DNA of 64,000 nucleotides from Chitinophagales bacterium. Its GTDB lineage: Bacteria; Bacteroidota; Bacteroidia; Chitinophagales; LD1. Positions 41,639 through 49,725 of this stretch are shown here, one piece after another. Location of the stretch: the NCBI GenBank assembly GCA_026129525.1, contig JAHCHW010000005.1, positions 124,001 to 188,000 of the forward strand. Direction: 5' to 3'. Position numbers and translations under genes: made by a program. The first letter of the stretch is position 1. Every line of letters starts with the position of its first letter. The notes beneath the pieces are model-generated. The model saw only the letters and a program-made list of their open reading frames with translations. It was not told where the DNA came from and made no database searches.

Positions 41639-42727
41639 TCATCGCCTCTTTTGCTTTTCGCTGTTATTTGCCAACAACTCAACCAAAACGGGGTTTATGT
41701 AATAATTATCTCGACCCACTTTTGTTTTTTTCAGCAAGCCGCGCTCCGCCACTGCATCTAAATATTTGGTAATAGTAAGGCGGCTTTTGCCCAAGTCCTT
41801 CATCAGGTATTCGATTTTGGTGTAGGGGTGGCGGAAAAAATTATTCAGCAAATCCTGCGAATAAATTTTGGGCAACTCGGTGCGAATGCGGTGCTTGTAT
41901 TCCTGCATCAGTTGTTTAATGCCGTTTACAGTAGCTACCCCTTGCGTGGCGGTTTCTTCCACTCCGTCAAGCATAAATAAAATCCATGCTTCCCATTCGC
42001 CCGTATCGCGCACTTGTTGCAGCAGCTTGTAGTACGCTGCTTTGTGTTTTATGATATAGCGGCTCAAATACAAAATGGGCAAATGCAGCAGCCCTTTTTG
42101 AATGAGGTAGAGCAGGTTGATAATGCGCCCCGTTCTGCCGTTGCCGTCATAAAACGGGTGAATGCTTTCGAACTGATGATGAACGATTGCCATTTTTACC
42201 AGCGGGTCGGCTTTGTAAATGCGGTCGTCATTCATAAAGGTTTGCAGGTTATCCATCAGCTTTACAATGGTATCGTAATCCTGCGGGGGGGTGTAAACCA
42301 CCTCGTTGGTTTTATCGTTAATCAGTTTGGTGCCGGGCAGCCGCCTGTAACCCGCGCGGTTTTGGTCTATAACCGCCTGCACTTCCAAAATATAATTGTT
42401 AGTGAGCAAGCCGTGCGTTTTTACCAACTCAAAACCTTTTTTGAGCGCAAAGGCATATTGGTAAACTTCTTTGGAGGCGGCTGAGGCAAACAAACCCGTC
42501 TGCGGACTGCTGATGAACAGTTCGTCCTGCGAGGTTACAATGTTTTCAATTTCCGAACTGTCTTTGGCTTCCTGCAAGCCGAGCGTATCAATCAAAATTT
42601 GCTGGTTGGGAATGTTGCCTGCCATGCCTTTCAACTCTGCCAATGCGCTGCGCGCCCCTATAAGCCGATGCAGCACTTCGGGGGTTTGCAGGTTTTTGGG
42701 GGGCGGCAGAAAAGGCACTTTATACAT
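41639..42727 (-). CDS. Fic family AMP-transferase with self-inhibition motif and winged-helix tail
   Basis: 362-aa cytoplasmic protein. The Fic signature HPFYDGNGRTGR at 190-201 is complete, with catalytic His190. Upstream, SSEIEN (Ser57 to Asn62) fits the inhibitory (S/T)xxxE(G/N) helix of class II Fic proteins, whose Glu blocks ATP until released. Residues 300-350 look like a winged helix (YLMKDLGKSRLTITKYLDAVAERGLL), a DNA-binding part that would permit self-regulation. It likely AMPylates or otherwise modifies a target on Ser, Thr or Tyr. The palindrome upstream of its start is a plausible operator. Located beside tRNA-Asn. Confidence 0.92.
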   Translation of the reverse strand: MYKVPFLPPPKNLQTPEVLHRLIGARSALAELKGMAGNIPNQQILIDTLGLQEAKDSSEIENIVTSQDELFISSPQTGLFASAASKEVYQYAFALKKGFELVKTHGLLTNNYILEVQAVIDQNRAGYRRLPGTKLINDKTNEVVYTPPQDYDTIVKLMDNLQTFMNDDRIYKADPLVKMAIVHHQFESIHPFYDGNGRTGRIINLLYLIQKGLLHLPILYLSRYIIKHKAAYYKLLQQVRDTGEWEAWILFMLDGVEETATQGVATVNGIKQLMQEYKHRIRTELPKIYSQDLLNNFFRHPYTKIEYLMKDLGKSRLTITKYLDAVAERGLLKKTKVGRDNYYINPVLVELLANNSEKQKRR

Positions 42728-42762
42728 ACAAAAGCAGATTTTTGTTTACAGAATTTCAACAA

Positions 42763-42811
42763 ATGTATAGAAAATGTGGATTTTCTATACATATCGGACG
42801 GATATGTATAG
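42763..42811 (-). promoter_or_regulatory. Palindromic operator upstream of the Fic gene
   Basis: ATGTATAGAAAA (42763-42774) and TTTTCTATACAT (42781-42792) are perfect 12-bp arms with a 6-bp centre, 36 bp upstream of the Fic start. A third half-site ATGTATAG lies at 42804-42811. This array suits binding by a dimeric repressor, probably the winged helix of the Fic protein itself. Confidence 0.6.
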
Positions 42812-42923
42812 TTTTCATGCGCTCACTTTCCGTATTACGGAATCACAATTGGTTGATAATATAGGATAGCTAGGTGGAAGTCGGAGAAATTTTTCTTCGG
42901 CTTTTGCTTTTACACTCTTTCCT

Positions 42924-42964
42924 AAATAAAAACGTCCCGCAGCCAGGTTCGGTGCAGGACGTTA
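42924..42964 (-). terminator. Intrinsic terminator of rpoD
   Basis: AACGTCCCGCA (42931-42941) and TGCAGGACGTT (42953-42963) pair with one mismatch-like G-T; reading on the minus strand, a T run follows (A-run to the left). It lies 27 bp past the rpoD stop. Confidence 0.8.
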
Positions 42965-42990
42965 CATGGTCGGGAAAACCATCAAGAATT

Positions 42991-43860
42991 TTATTGCCCT
43001 AAGTAAGCCTTAAGCGCTTTGCTGCGCGATTGCGAACGAAGTTTGGTAATTGCCTTATCCTTAATTTGGCGAATGCGCTCACGAGTAATACCCAATTGGT
43101 CGCCAATATCCTCCAAAGTCATAGGGTGCTCTACTCCAATACCGAAAAACAATTTGATTACCTCTTTTTCTCTGTCGGTTAAAGACGCCAGCGTTCTTTC
43201 GGTTTCAATACGCAACGAATCTTTGTAGTCAAGATGCTTGTCGGTTTCTTCGGCATTGGCGTTCTGCAACACATCAATCAGCGCGTTCGATTCACCATCG
43301 GTAAACGGAGCATCCATAGATACGTGGCGGGCAGAAATTCCCAAAGTAGCCTCTACCTCTTCCAGTGTAATACCCATTACCATGGCTACTTCTTCGGGTG
43401 TAGGCTCACGCTGATATTTTTGCTCCAACTCGCTGAAAATTTTGTTGATTTTGGTCAACGAGCCTACCTTGTTCAACGGAAGGCGCACCATACGGCTGTG
43501 CTCTGCCAAAGCCTGTATAATTGACTGGCGAATCCACCACACCGCATACGATATAAATTTGAAACCGCGGGTTTCGTCAAATTTTTGGGCAGCCTTAACC
43601 AATCCAAGGTTTCCTTCATTAATAAGGTCGTTGAGGGAAAGCGAGTTGTTTTGGTATTGCTTTGCCACCGAAACCACAAAGCGCAGGTTAGCGCGGGTTA
43701 GTTTCTCCAAAGCAGTTTGGTCGCCCTGGCGAATTCTGCGTGCCAACTCCACTTCTTCTTCGGGGGTTAAAAGGTCTTCTTTGCCTATTTCCTGAAGATA
43801 TTTTTCAATGGATTGACTCTCGCGGTTGGTAATTGATTTCGAAATCTTTAACTGTCTCAT
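42991..43860 (-). CDS. rpoD: Primary RNA polymerase sigma factor (RpoD/SigA)
   Basis: 289 aa. It has sigma region 1.2 ([20 protein letters not shown]), region 2 with the -10 recognition helix ([21 protein letters not shown]), region 3 ([18 protein letters not shown]), and region 4 ([24 protein letters not shown]). The length and absence of region 1.1 are usual for Bacteroidetes primary sigma factors, which recognise TTTG/TAnnTTTG promoters such as those found in this window. It directs core RNA polymerase to housekeeping genes. Transcribed alone with a terminator behind it. Confidence 0.97.
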   Translation of the reverse strand: MRQLKISKSITNRESQSIEKYLQEIGKEDLLTPEEEVELARRIRQGDQTALEKLTRANLRFVVSVAKQYQNNSLSLNDLINEGNLGLVKAAQKFDETRGFKFISYAVWWIRQSIIQALAEHSRMVRLPLNKVGSLTKINKIFSELEQKYQREPTPEEVAMVMGITLEEVEATLGISARHVSMDAPFTDGESNALIDVLQNANAEETDKHLDYKDSLRIETERTLASLTDREKEVIKLFFGIGVEHPMTLEDIGDQLGITRERIRQIKDKAITKLRSQSRSKALKAYLGQ

Positions 43861-44241
43861 TAAAACCTCCTGTTAGTTAGAAAAACGTTACTGCGAACGT
43901 GATGGCTCAAAATGAACGCGCGAAAATAAGATTTATTCCGAAACGGACGTTTTCTTAATAAAGGTGCCGGTTTTTACCGTTTTACCCTTCTTTTTGCGTT
44001 TCAAACACTCACTTTGCGTTCATGTTCAAACTCATCAAATACAATGTAATATGTAAGACGGTTAAGCGCAAGGGGTTGTTTCCACTTTTTTAAAAAAAAG
44101 ATTTTCTTAACGTTTTGCCCTGCTCAACACGGTTTATTGACGAAACCACGTGTCAAATATTGTGCCCCCGGCTATAAAAGGCATCTTATCAGGCACGAAC
44201 CGAAAAATTTTAACTTCCTTTTTAAAGCAGTATAGTAATAT
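43861..44241. other. 381-bp intergenic region between rpoD and the next gene
   Basis: Divergent control region for rpoD and the gene starting at 44242 or 44325. It is A/T-rich near 44081-44105 (runs of T and A). No clear full promoter, hairpin or RNA gene was recognised. Confidence 0.3.
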
Positions 44242-44328
44242 ATGGAGGGCACACGCGAAACAATTAAACTATTGGGTGAAATACGCAATAAATACGGGGC
44301 TGAATTCTTGGCGCAGAAAAAAATATGC
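44242..44328 (+). other. Probable 5' part of the 514-aa gene, separated by an A7 run frameshift
   Basis: From ATG 44242 the frame reads MEGTRETIKLLGEIRNKYG, then AEFLAQKK, up to a run of seven A (44317-44323). Moving to the -1 frame (or adding one A) joins it straight to the MLTAVSVKN frame of the following gene. The peptide is helical and charged in the same style. It may be a true N-terminal extension of 28 residues. Confidence 0.4.
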
Positions 44329-45869
44329 TCACCGCGGTTTCTGTTAAAAACATTCGCCAAGCAGCCCTGCTTAAAGAATATAGTCACCATCTTCAGTTTC
44401 TTGCCGCTTACCCCGATAACAAAGCAATACATAAACTGGTTGGTGCAATTCAAGAGCAGATAGCAGACCGCCTCCGCAAAAGCGAAACCTTGCAATACAA
44501 ACTGTTTAACAGCGGGCTAACCGGCACTGCCCTTTGTGCGGCATTCGGCTTTGAACTTGCTAAATGGCTGCGGCAGCGTTACAAGGAGGATGTTTTGTTA
44601 GATTCTATGGATACGGATGACGGGCAGATTTCCGCCATCCTTTCGGTAGTAATGCCAAAAGTAGAATCGGAAATTTTGCAGGATTGTAATGACGATTGGA
44701 AAAATTGGCTGAAGAAACAAACTCCTAAGGGCGCAAACTTGTTAGATACCCTGATTACACTTTTCGACCAAACGGATATTCGCCCCGAAGTAAAAGATGA
44801 GTTATGGAATGCCCTATCGGTAAACGTTACTGTTCAATTAAACAACCCTGCGGTTTTGTCTCCTGATTTGTATGAGCCATACTATCACCGTTCATTGATT
44901 CGGAAATCGTTGTTGACAGACCATGCAGCAGAAAAACCCAAACAAATAAAACTTACCGTTAAGCAGGCAGAAGAAATTATAGCCTGCAGCCGTATGGTTT
45001 TGGTTCGTAACATCCGCGAAATTGACCCGGTTACTTTCACCCAGCCTGAGTTGGTGTCGTACTATCAGCTTTCGCGCGGGTTAACCATTGCTTTGTTCGG
45101 CATAGCACACGAAAGGCGGCACCCCATTGATAACTACATGGGGTATGTGGCTTTTAAAAATGGTGTACCGGTGGCTTATGCAGGCTCGTGGTTGTTATTT
45201 GACAGCGCACGAATAGGGTTAAATGTTTTTCCATCCTATCGCGGTGGCGAATCGCAATATATTTTCGGGCAAATACTGGAACTACACCGGCAAGTGTATA
45301 AGTTAAACCGCTTTAGTGTGGATCCGTATCAAATAGGCAAAGACAACAGCGATGGTATAAAATCGGGCGCATTTTGGACATACTACACTATGGGCTTTGA
45401 GCCGATAAAACCTGAGCAAAAGGAATTAGCAATAAGCGAAAATGAAAAACGCAAAGCCATTAAAGGCTACCGAAGTTCTGCTAAGGTGTTAAACAAATTA
45501 GCCGATTCGCGCATGGAACTTATACTAAAGGGAAAGCCTGTTTGCTTTGATGCTACCGACCTGAGCATAGCGTATGCTGCTATTGTAAAAAACAAATTTG
45601 CAGGCAACCGAAAAACTGCGGAGGAACACTCCTATCACCGTTTAACAAAACTGCTGCATCTCGAAAATGCTTCCGGCAATTCAAACCTTGCTTTTGTGGT
45701 TAAAAATTGGAGCGTGCTGCTAATGGCAAACGAAAAGGAACTACGCTCCGATAAAGTTCTTCAAAAACAACTCCGGAAAATGTTTTTGCTGAAAGCCGGT
45801 GGAAGTGAAGAAGAGTATTTGAAAGAAATGCGAAGGGGAAATCTTAGGAAAATAATCCTTGCAAAATGA
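44325..45869 (+). CDS. Hypothetical protein with GNAT-like segment
   Basis: 514 aa as read from ATG 44325, or about 542 aa if the 44242 start is joined by a frameshift at the A7 run. No signal peptide. Residues 1-200 are helical. Residues 270-370 (GYVAFKNGVPVAYAGSWLLF, FPSYRGGESQYIFGQILELHRQVYKLNRFSVDPYQIG, AFWTYYTMGFEPI) resemble an acyl-CoA N-acyltransferase (GNAT) fold, with RGGES in the place of the cofactor loop; that is a weak assignment. The remaining C-terminus is helical with KNKFAGNRKTAEEH. Neighbours, rpoD and a lysoplasmalogenase-like gene, give no functional clue. Not recognised as a named family. Confidence 0.65.
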   Translation: MLTAVSVKNIRQAALLKEYSHHLQFLAAYPDNKAIHKLVGAIQEQIADRLRKSETLQYKLFNSGLTGTALCAAFGFELAKWLRQRYKEDVLLDSMDTDDGQISAILSVVMPKVESEILQDCNDDWKNWLKKQTPKGANLLDTLITLFDQTDIRPEVKDELWNALSVNVTVQLNNPAVLSPDLYEPYYHRSLIRKSLLTDHAAEKPKQIKLTVKQAEEIIACSRMVLVRNIREIDPVTFTQPELVSYYQLSRGLTIALFGIAHERRHPIDNYMGYVAFKNGVPVAYAGSWLLFDSARIGLNVFPSYRGGESQYIFGQILELHRQVYKLNRFSVDPYQIGKDNSDGIKSGAFWTYYTMGFEPIKPEQKELAISENEKRKAIKGYRSSAKVLNKLADSRMELILKGKPVCFDATDLSIAYAAIVKNKFAGNRKTAEEHSYHRLTKLLHLENASGNSNLAFVVKNWSVLLMANEKELRSDKVLQKQLRKMFLLKAGGSEEEYLKEMRRGNLRKIILAK

Positions 45870-45901
45870 TAGCCTCTTATTAGTTCGGCTTATTGCAAAA
45901 A

Positions 45902-46633
45902 TTACACCGCCTGCTCCTGCTTTAATGCCCCCCTTGCAATTAAATACTGAGCAGTAATGTAAAGCACCATAATAAAAATACGGGCCGACTCAAAGGGCAT
46001 TACAAACTTGTTGATGGCAATAATGCTGTCGGAAAGCATAAACAGTAGTGCCCCGCCAAACACTAATGCAAAGCTTTGGTCGTTTACCCTGCCATAGCGG
46101 TTAATGGCAAATACCACCATAGTAGCAATTACAGCAGAATACACTATTACAGGAGCGAGAAAAGGTTGTGTTTCGGGTTGAGCATTAATAGCAGGTACCA
46201 GCAGGTAAAGCAGTACACCCATATAAACTACTAATGGCGAAAGCAGCCACCACTTTTTGGGCAACAGGGATTCGGCATGTTTCAGGGTTACTTTGGAGAA
46301 CGCCCCCACATACAACAAATGGGCAATCAGAAACCCAACTAACCCGACTAAGAAAAAGTTGGGGTCTTTCGGAAACCCCATTAGCGTAACATCACCGGCA
46401 AAGCGAGGCACAAACATCAGCGCTACATCGCCAATCCAGCTAAAAAAGAAAGCGCTTACCATAAGTCTATGAAAAGCATTGGTTGGCCCGATAATACTTT
46501 GCGAATAGAGCGCAATGAGCACAATCATCAGTAGCGGCTTACTGCAAAAGCGGATGGTATCGTTGTCGGTAGCTTCGCCAAACACTTCAATGGCGGCAAT
46601 AATCCAGTATAAGTAAGTGAGCATTCTTCCCAT
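45902..46633 (-). CDS. Lysoplasmalogenase (YhhN/TMEM86 family) membrane enzyme
   Basis: About 243 aa from the ATG at 46633 (MGRMLTYLYW). A start 111 bp upstream would add a polar region that the family lacks, so it was not used; the ATG at 46624 is equally possible. Seven or eight transmembrane helices. Family motifs are SWIGDVALMFVP, GFLIAHLLYVGAF and GALLFMLSDSIIAIN, with the two conserved Asp (GDVAL and SDS) that form the active site. It hydrolyses the vinyl-ether bond of lysoplasmalogens. It converges with the 514-aa gene, 32 bp apart. Confidence 0.83.
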   Translation of the reverse strand: MGRMLTYLYWIIAAIEVFGEATDNDTIRFCSKPLLMIVLIALYSQSIIGPTNAFHRLMVSAFFFSWIGDVALMFVPRFAGDVTLMGFPKDPNFFLVGLVGFLIAHLLYVGAFSKVTLKHAESLLPKKWWLLSPLVVYMGVLLYLLVPAINAQPETQPFLAPVIVYSAVIATMVVFAINRYGRVNDQSFALVFGGALLFMLSDSIIAINKFVMPFESARIFIMVLYITAQYLIARGALKQEQAV

Positions 46634-46897
46634 GCTTAAAATTTGGTTGAAGATAAAATCTCCATGTAAAAAATCACGAACTAATTTTGAAGAAGCAAAA
46701 GAGCTATCTGCCAAAACAGCCGTAAAATAAAGGGCTACGGACAATTCGTTCTGTCATTGTTGCCTTTGCCCGGCAACCAACTTTTTTGTGGCAAAAGAAA
46801 TTTTCGGCTTGACAAAAATCATGCAAACCCTTGCCTGTAGCGGGTTTTCTTTGCATCGGCTTAATAAAATTTTGAGATTTTGTTAGTGCCTGTGTTT

Positions 46898-46905
46898 TAT
46901 TTTTG
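46898..46905 (+). promoter_or_regulatory. -7 promoter element
   Basis: TATTTTTG matches TAnnTTTG. A TTG-containing partner sits 15 or 23 bp upstream, outside the preferred spacing. It is 78 bp upstream of the phasin-like gene ATG. The 349-bp gap 46634-46982 is a divergent control region with nothing else recognised. Confidence 0.4.
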
Positions 46906-46982
46906 CAGCCTTGTGCATTATTGGCACTTCGTCTGCTAAAGCACATCAAACATTTTTTAACCAATTTAAAAACCATTACAAC

Positions 46983-47405
46983 ATGGCAACAAACAACATT
47001 CAGGACACGCTTAAAAAGTATTTCTACTCTGGCGTTGGTCTGGCAGCACACACTGCCGAAGTAGTTCAAAAATCAGTTAACGAACTTGTAAAAAAGGGCA
47101 AGGTAAGCGAAGCTGACGGTAAAAGATTAGTAGGCGAAGCAATTAAAAAAGCCGAAGCGCAAAGACCGCAGATTGAAGCTAAGTACAACGAAGCCGTTCA
47201 CAAATTTGTGAAACTGACTAACACGGAAATTGACCGTTTGCAAAAGAAAATTTCGAAGCTGGAAAGTCAATTGACTATTAAGAAAGGTGGCGCTACCGCT
47301 GCTAAGCCCGCTGCAAAACCTGTTGCCAAAAAAAAGGCTAAAAAGAAAGTAGCCAAGAAGGTAAGTAAGCCTGCCGCTCCTGCTACGCCCGAAGCAACAG
47401 CTTAA
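46983..47405 (+). CDS. Phasin-like coiled-coil protein with Lys/Ala/Pro-rich tail
   Basis: 140 aa from ATG 46983 (MATNNIQDTLKKYFY); an upstream start at 46911 lacks similar character. Residues 5-100 are one long amphipathic helical region (AAHTAEVVQKSVNELVKKGKVSEADG, FVKLTNTEIDRLQKKISKLES), reminiscent of phasin or poly(hydroxyalkanoate)-granule-associated proteins. Residues 104-140 are an AKK/AAP-rich basic tail like that of histone H1, which would bind nucleic acid. Probably abundant, judging from the -7 element and the strong terminator. Function unknown; DNA or granule association is inferred. Confidence 0.7.
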   Translation: MATNNIQDTLKKYFYSGVGLAAHTAEVVQKSVNELVKKGKVSEADGKRLVGEAIKKAEAQRPQIEAKYNEAVHKFVKLTNTEIDRLQKKISKLESQLTIKKGGATAAKPAAKPVAKKKAKKKVAKKVSKPAAPATPEATA

Positions 47406-47425
47406 CAGCCCTCAACAAAATCCTC

Positions 47426-47456
47426 TAAAAATGCCGCCAACAGTGCGGCATTTTTA
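47426..47456 (+). terminator. Intrinsic terminator of the phasin-like gene
   Basis: TAAAAATGCCGC (47426-47437) and GCGGCATTTTTA (47445-47456) are exact 12-bp arms with a 7-nt loop; the T-run lies in the right arm. It begins 20 bp beyond the stop codon. Confidence 0.85.
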
Positions 47457-47534
47457 GTTTGGGGTGGTTATCCAAACTAAATTTTTCGCATGTTTTAGTT
47501 GGCAATTCGCATTACTTTATACTTTTAAAGCGGC

Positions 47535-49223
47535 ATGATTCTCAACACCACCTTCCGTAACATAAACCGTACGCGCGAAATTTTAGGCATACTGGTAAAG
47601 TATGGCTTTGAGGATTTTATTGCCAATTCTACCCTGCGAAATCTGGTTACCGAGAGCATGCGTATTAAGTGGCTACGCGATGATAAACCGGTAATGGACA
47701 CCACGCGATGGGAACGCGTACGCATGGCGGCAGAAGAGTTGGGCCCCACTTTTATTAAACTGGCGCAAATACTCAGCAACCGCCCCGACATTATTCCCGA
47801 AGAATTAGTAAAGGAGTTTGAAAAACTACAGGACAGGGTTCCACCGTTTCCTTTCGCTAAAGCAAAGGCAATTATCGAGAAGGAGACAGGAAAAAGATTA
47901 GAGGAAATTTTTGAAGATTTTCAGGAAGTGCCTATGGCAAGTGCTTCCATAGGGCAAGTGCATCGAGCAAAACTGAGAACAGGTGAAGAAGTAGTTGTAA
48001 AAGTGCAGCGCCCCGATGTAAAAGAAACCATTGAGCAGGATTTGAGCATAATTAAGGAGGGCGTTCGCAGAATGGATCGTTACCTTAAAAAGCAAGGCGT
48101 GCTGAATGGCGAAGAGGTGGTGCGCGTTTTTGAAAGAGCTATAAGCAAAGAATTAGACTACCGTAACGAAGCGCGAAATATTGAACGCTTCCGCAACACC
48201 TACCGCCACCGCAGCGATTTTTATGTGCCAAAACCTTACCGCGAATATTCGACCGACAAGGTGCTGATAATGGAATTTGTAAAGGGCTGCAAGATTACCG
48301 ATGTAAAGCAGTTGCGCGAATGGGGAATAAGCCCTGCCCGAATTGTGGAGAAGGGAATGGACATTTACCTGTCGCAGATTTTTGAATACGGCTATTTCCA
48401 TGGCGACCCGCACCCGGGCAATGTATTAGTAAACGAAGAAGGTAAAATTATACTGTTGGATTTTGGTATGGTAGGGCAACTGATGAAAAAAGACAAGTAT
48501 GCCTTTGCCGGAATTTTTATTGCCATGAGCAAGCACGATGCCCGCGAAATGGCGGCAAACATGCGAAAACTGGCAGTGGAAGATAACATTACTGACATGC
48601 GGCAGTTTGTGTACGACCTCAACGATATGATTGAGGATTACGCGTACTTAGACGTAGGCGAAAGTTCTATTCAGGATGTTATACAGCGGCTTCAGAAAAT
48701 AATGTACGAGTATCATATTACCGTACCCGGAGCAGTGTTCTTAATTTTCAGAGCCTTTGCCATTTTAGAAGGCATTGGTAAAAAACTTCACCCCAATTTT
48801 AAAACTTACGAGTTTATTCGTCCGTACGGACAAAAACTGTTAACCGAACAACTGCGCCCCGAAAATCTGGCACAGGAAGCTGCCCAGCGGTTCTCTAACA
48901 TGAGCGCTTTCCTCAACACTTTTCCGGTTGAGGTAAGAGGTATTCTTCAGAAAATATCCAAAGGGAAACTGCACACCGAAGTAGAACTACAAGGCTATGG
49001 CTACGCCCTCAAAAAATGGGACAGCATAAGCACCCGCATGGGCTTGGTTTATATTATTTGTGCATTGATGATAAGTTCTTCTATCGCTTTGTTGGCAAAC
49101 TATCCTGACGATATGCGTTTCTACTACGGCATCAACAAGTGGAGCTTTATGGGCTACGTAATTGCCTCCGGATTTTTTGTGGTATGGGTATATGCACTTA
49201 TACGGAGGAAAGTGTACAAGTAA
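47535..49223 (+). CDS. ABC1/UbiB-family atypical kinase
   Basis: 562 aa. It has KLAQ at 75-78 in place of the family KxGQ motif, the Ala-rich loop MASASIGQVHRA (134-145), ATP-binding Lys156 in VVVKVQRP, catalytic HGDPHPGN near 290, and DFGM. Two hydrophobic helices at about 510-560 anchor it to the inner membrane. UbiB-like proteins support quinone biosynthesis as ATPases rather than protein kinases. Bacteroidetes use menaquinone, so the partner here is uncertain. It stands alone, followed by a convergent small membrane protein. Start chosen at MILNTTFRNINRTREI, which opens the conserved domain. Confidence 0.9.
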   Translation: MILNTTFRNINRTREILGILVKYGFEDFIANSTLRNLVTESMRIKWLRDDKPVMDTTRWERVRMAAEELGPTFIKLAQILSNRPDIIPEELVKEFEKLQDRVPPFPFAKAKAIIEKETGKRLEEIFEDFQEVPMASASIGQVHRAKLRTGEEVVVKVQRPDVKETIEQDLSIIKEGVRRMDRYLKKQGVLNGEEVVRVFERAISKELDYRNEARNIERFRNTYRHRSDFYVPKPYREYSTDKVLIMEFVKGCKITDVKQLREWGISPARIVEKGMDIYLSQIFEYGYFHGDPHPGNVLVNEEGKIILLDFGMVGQLMKKDKYAFAGIFIAMSKHDAREMAANMRKLAVEDNITDMRQFVYDLNDMIEDYAYLDVGESSIQDVIQRLQKIMYEYHITVPGAVFLIFRAFAILEGIGKKLHPNFKTYEFIRPYGQKLLTEQLRPENLAQEAAQRFSNMSAFLNTFPVEVRGILQKISKGKLHTEVELQGYGYALKKWDSISTRMGLVYIICALMISSSIALLANYPDDMRFYYGINKWSFMGYVIASGFFVVWVYALIRRKVYK

Positions 49224-49244
49224 CTTGTACTTGCATTCGCTCGC

Positions 49245-49625
49245 CTACTTCCTTAATTGAGCATACAATGAACTTGCCTCAAGTATTGTAAACGGGATGT
49301 AACCCAAAAGAAAATACAATACCACTGCCTTTTTGCTTTCATCGGTAAACAACATAAACACAATTACCAACCCCAAATAGAGCAAAAACTTAGCCATAGT
49401 AGCCGCCATAAATTTGCGAACAAATACCTGCCCATCACCTTCGGTTGAACGCAGCAACACAATGTGAATACTCACTGATATAAACGCAATAATCGAAAGC
49501 AGCATATAACCGTTGTACATTACCAACTCCTGCGGCAATTTCGATTTCCAAAAAAATGCATTGACAATACAAACCAGAAAAAGTCCGGCAGCTAAAAGCA
49601 AAAAACGAATAACGGGCGAACGCAT
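49245..49625 (-). CDS. Small four-helix membrane protein
   Basis: 126 aa with four hydrophobic segments (about 6-24, 36-58, 72-92 and 100-118) joined by short charged loops (FWKSKLPQ, TDESKK). There is no signal-peptide cleavage site. It resembles uncharacterised Bacteroidetes membrane proteins of similar size, such as those near ATP synthase genes, but no such genes are here. It converges with the UbiB-like gene and diverges from the OmpA-type gene. Function unknown. Confidence 0.6.
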   Translation of the reverse strand: MRSPVIRFLLLAAGLFLVCIVNAFFWKSKLPQELVMYNGYMLLSIIAFISVSIHIVLLRSTEGDGQVFVRKFMAATMAKFLLYLGLVIVFMLFTDESKKAVVLYFLLGYIPFTILEASSLYAQLRK

Positions 49626-49698
49626 GTTTTACTGAACACCGCAAATGTAGATGTTATTGGTAATGATAAAAGTTAGGTGCCGCAACTGCGTATTATCC

Positions 49699-49706
49699 TA
49701 ACTTTG
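49699..49706 (+). promoter_or_regulatory. -7 promoter element
   Basis: TAACTTTG matches TAnnTTTG, 20 bp upstream of the DUF5723-OmpA gene start; a good -33 TTG is not seen at the usual distance. Confidence 0.4.
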
Positions 49707-49725
49707 AGCAATACAAAGTCGCTCC

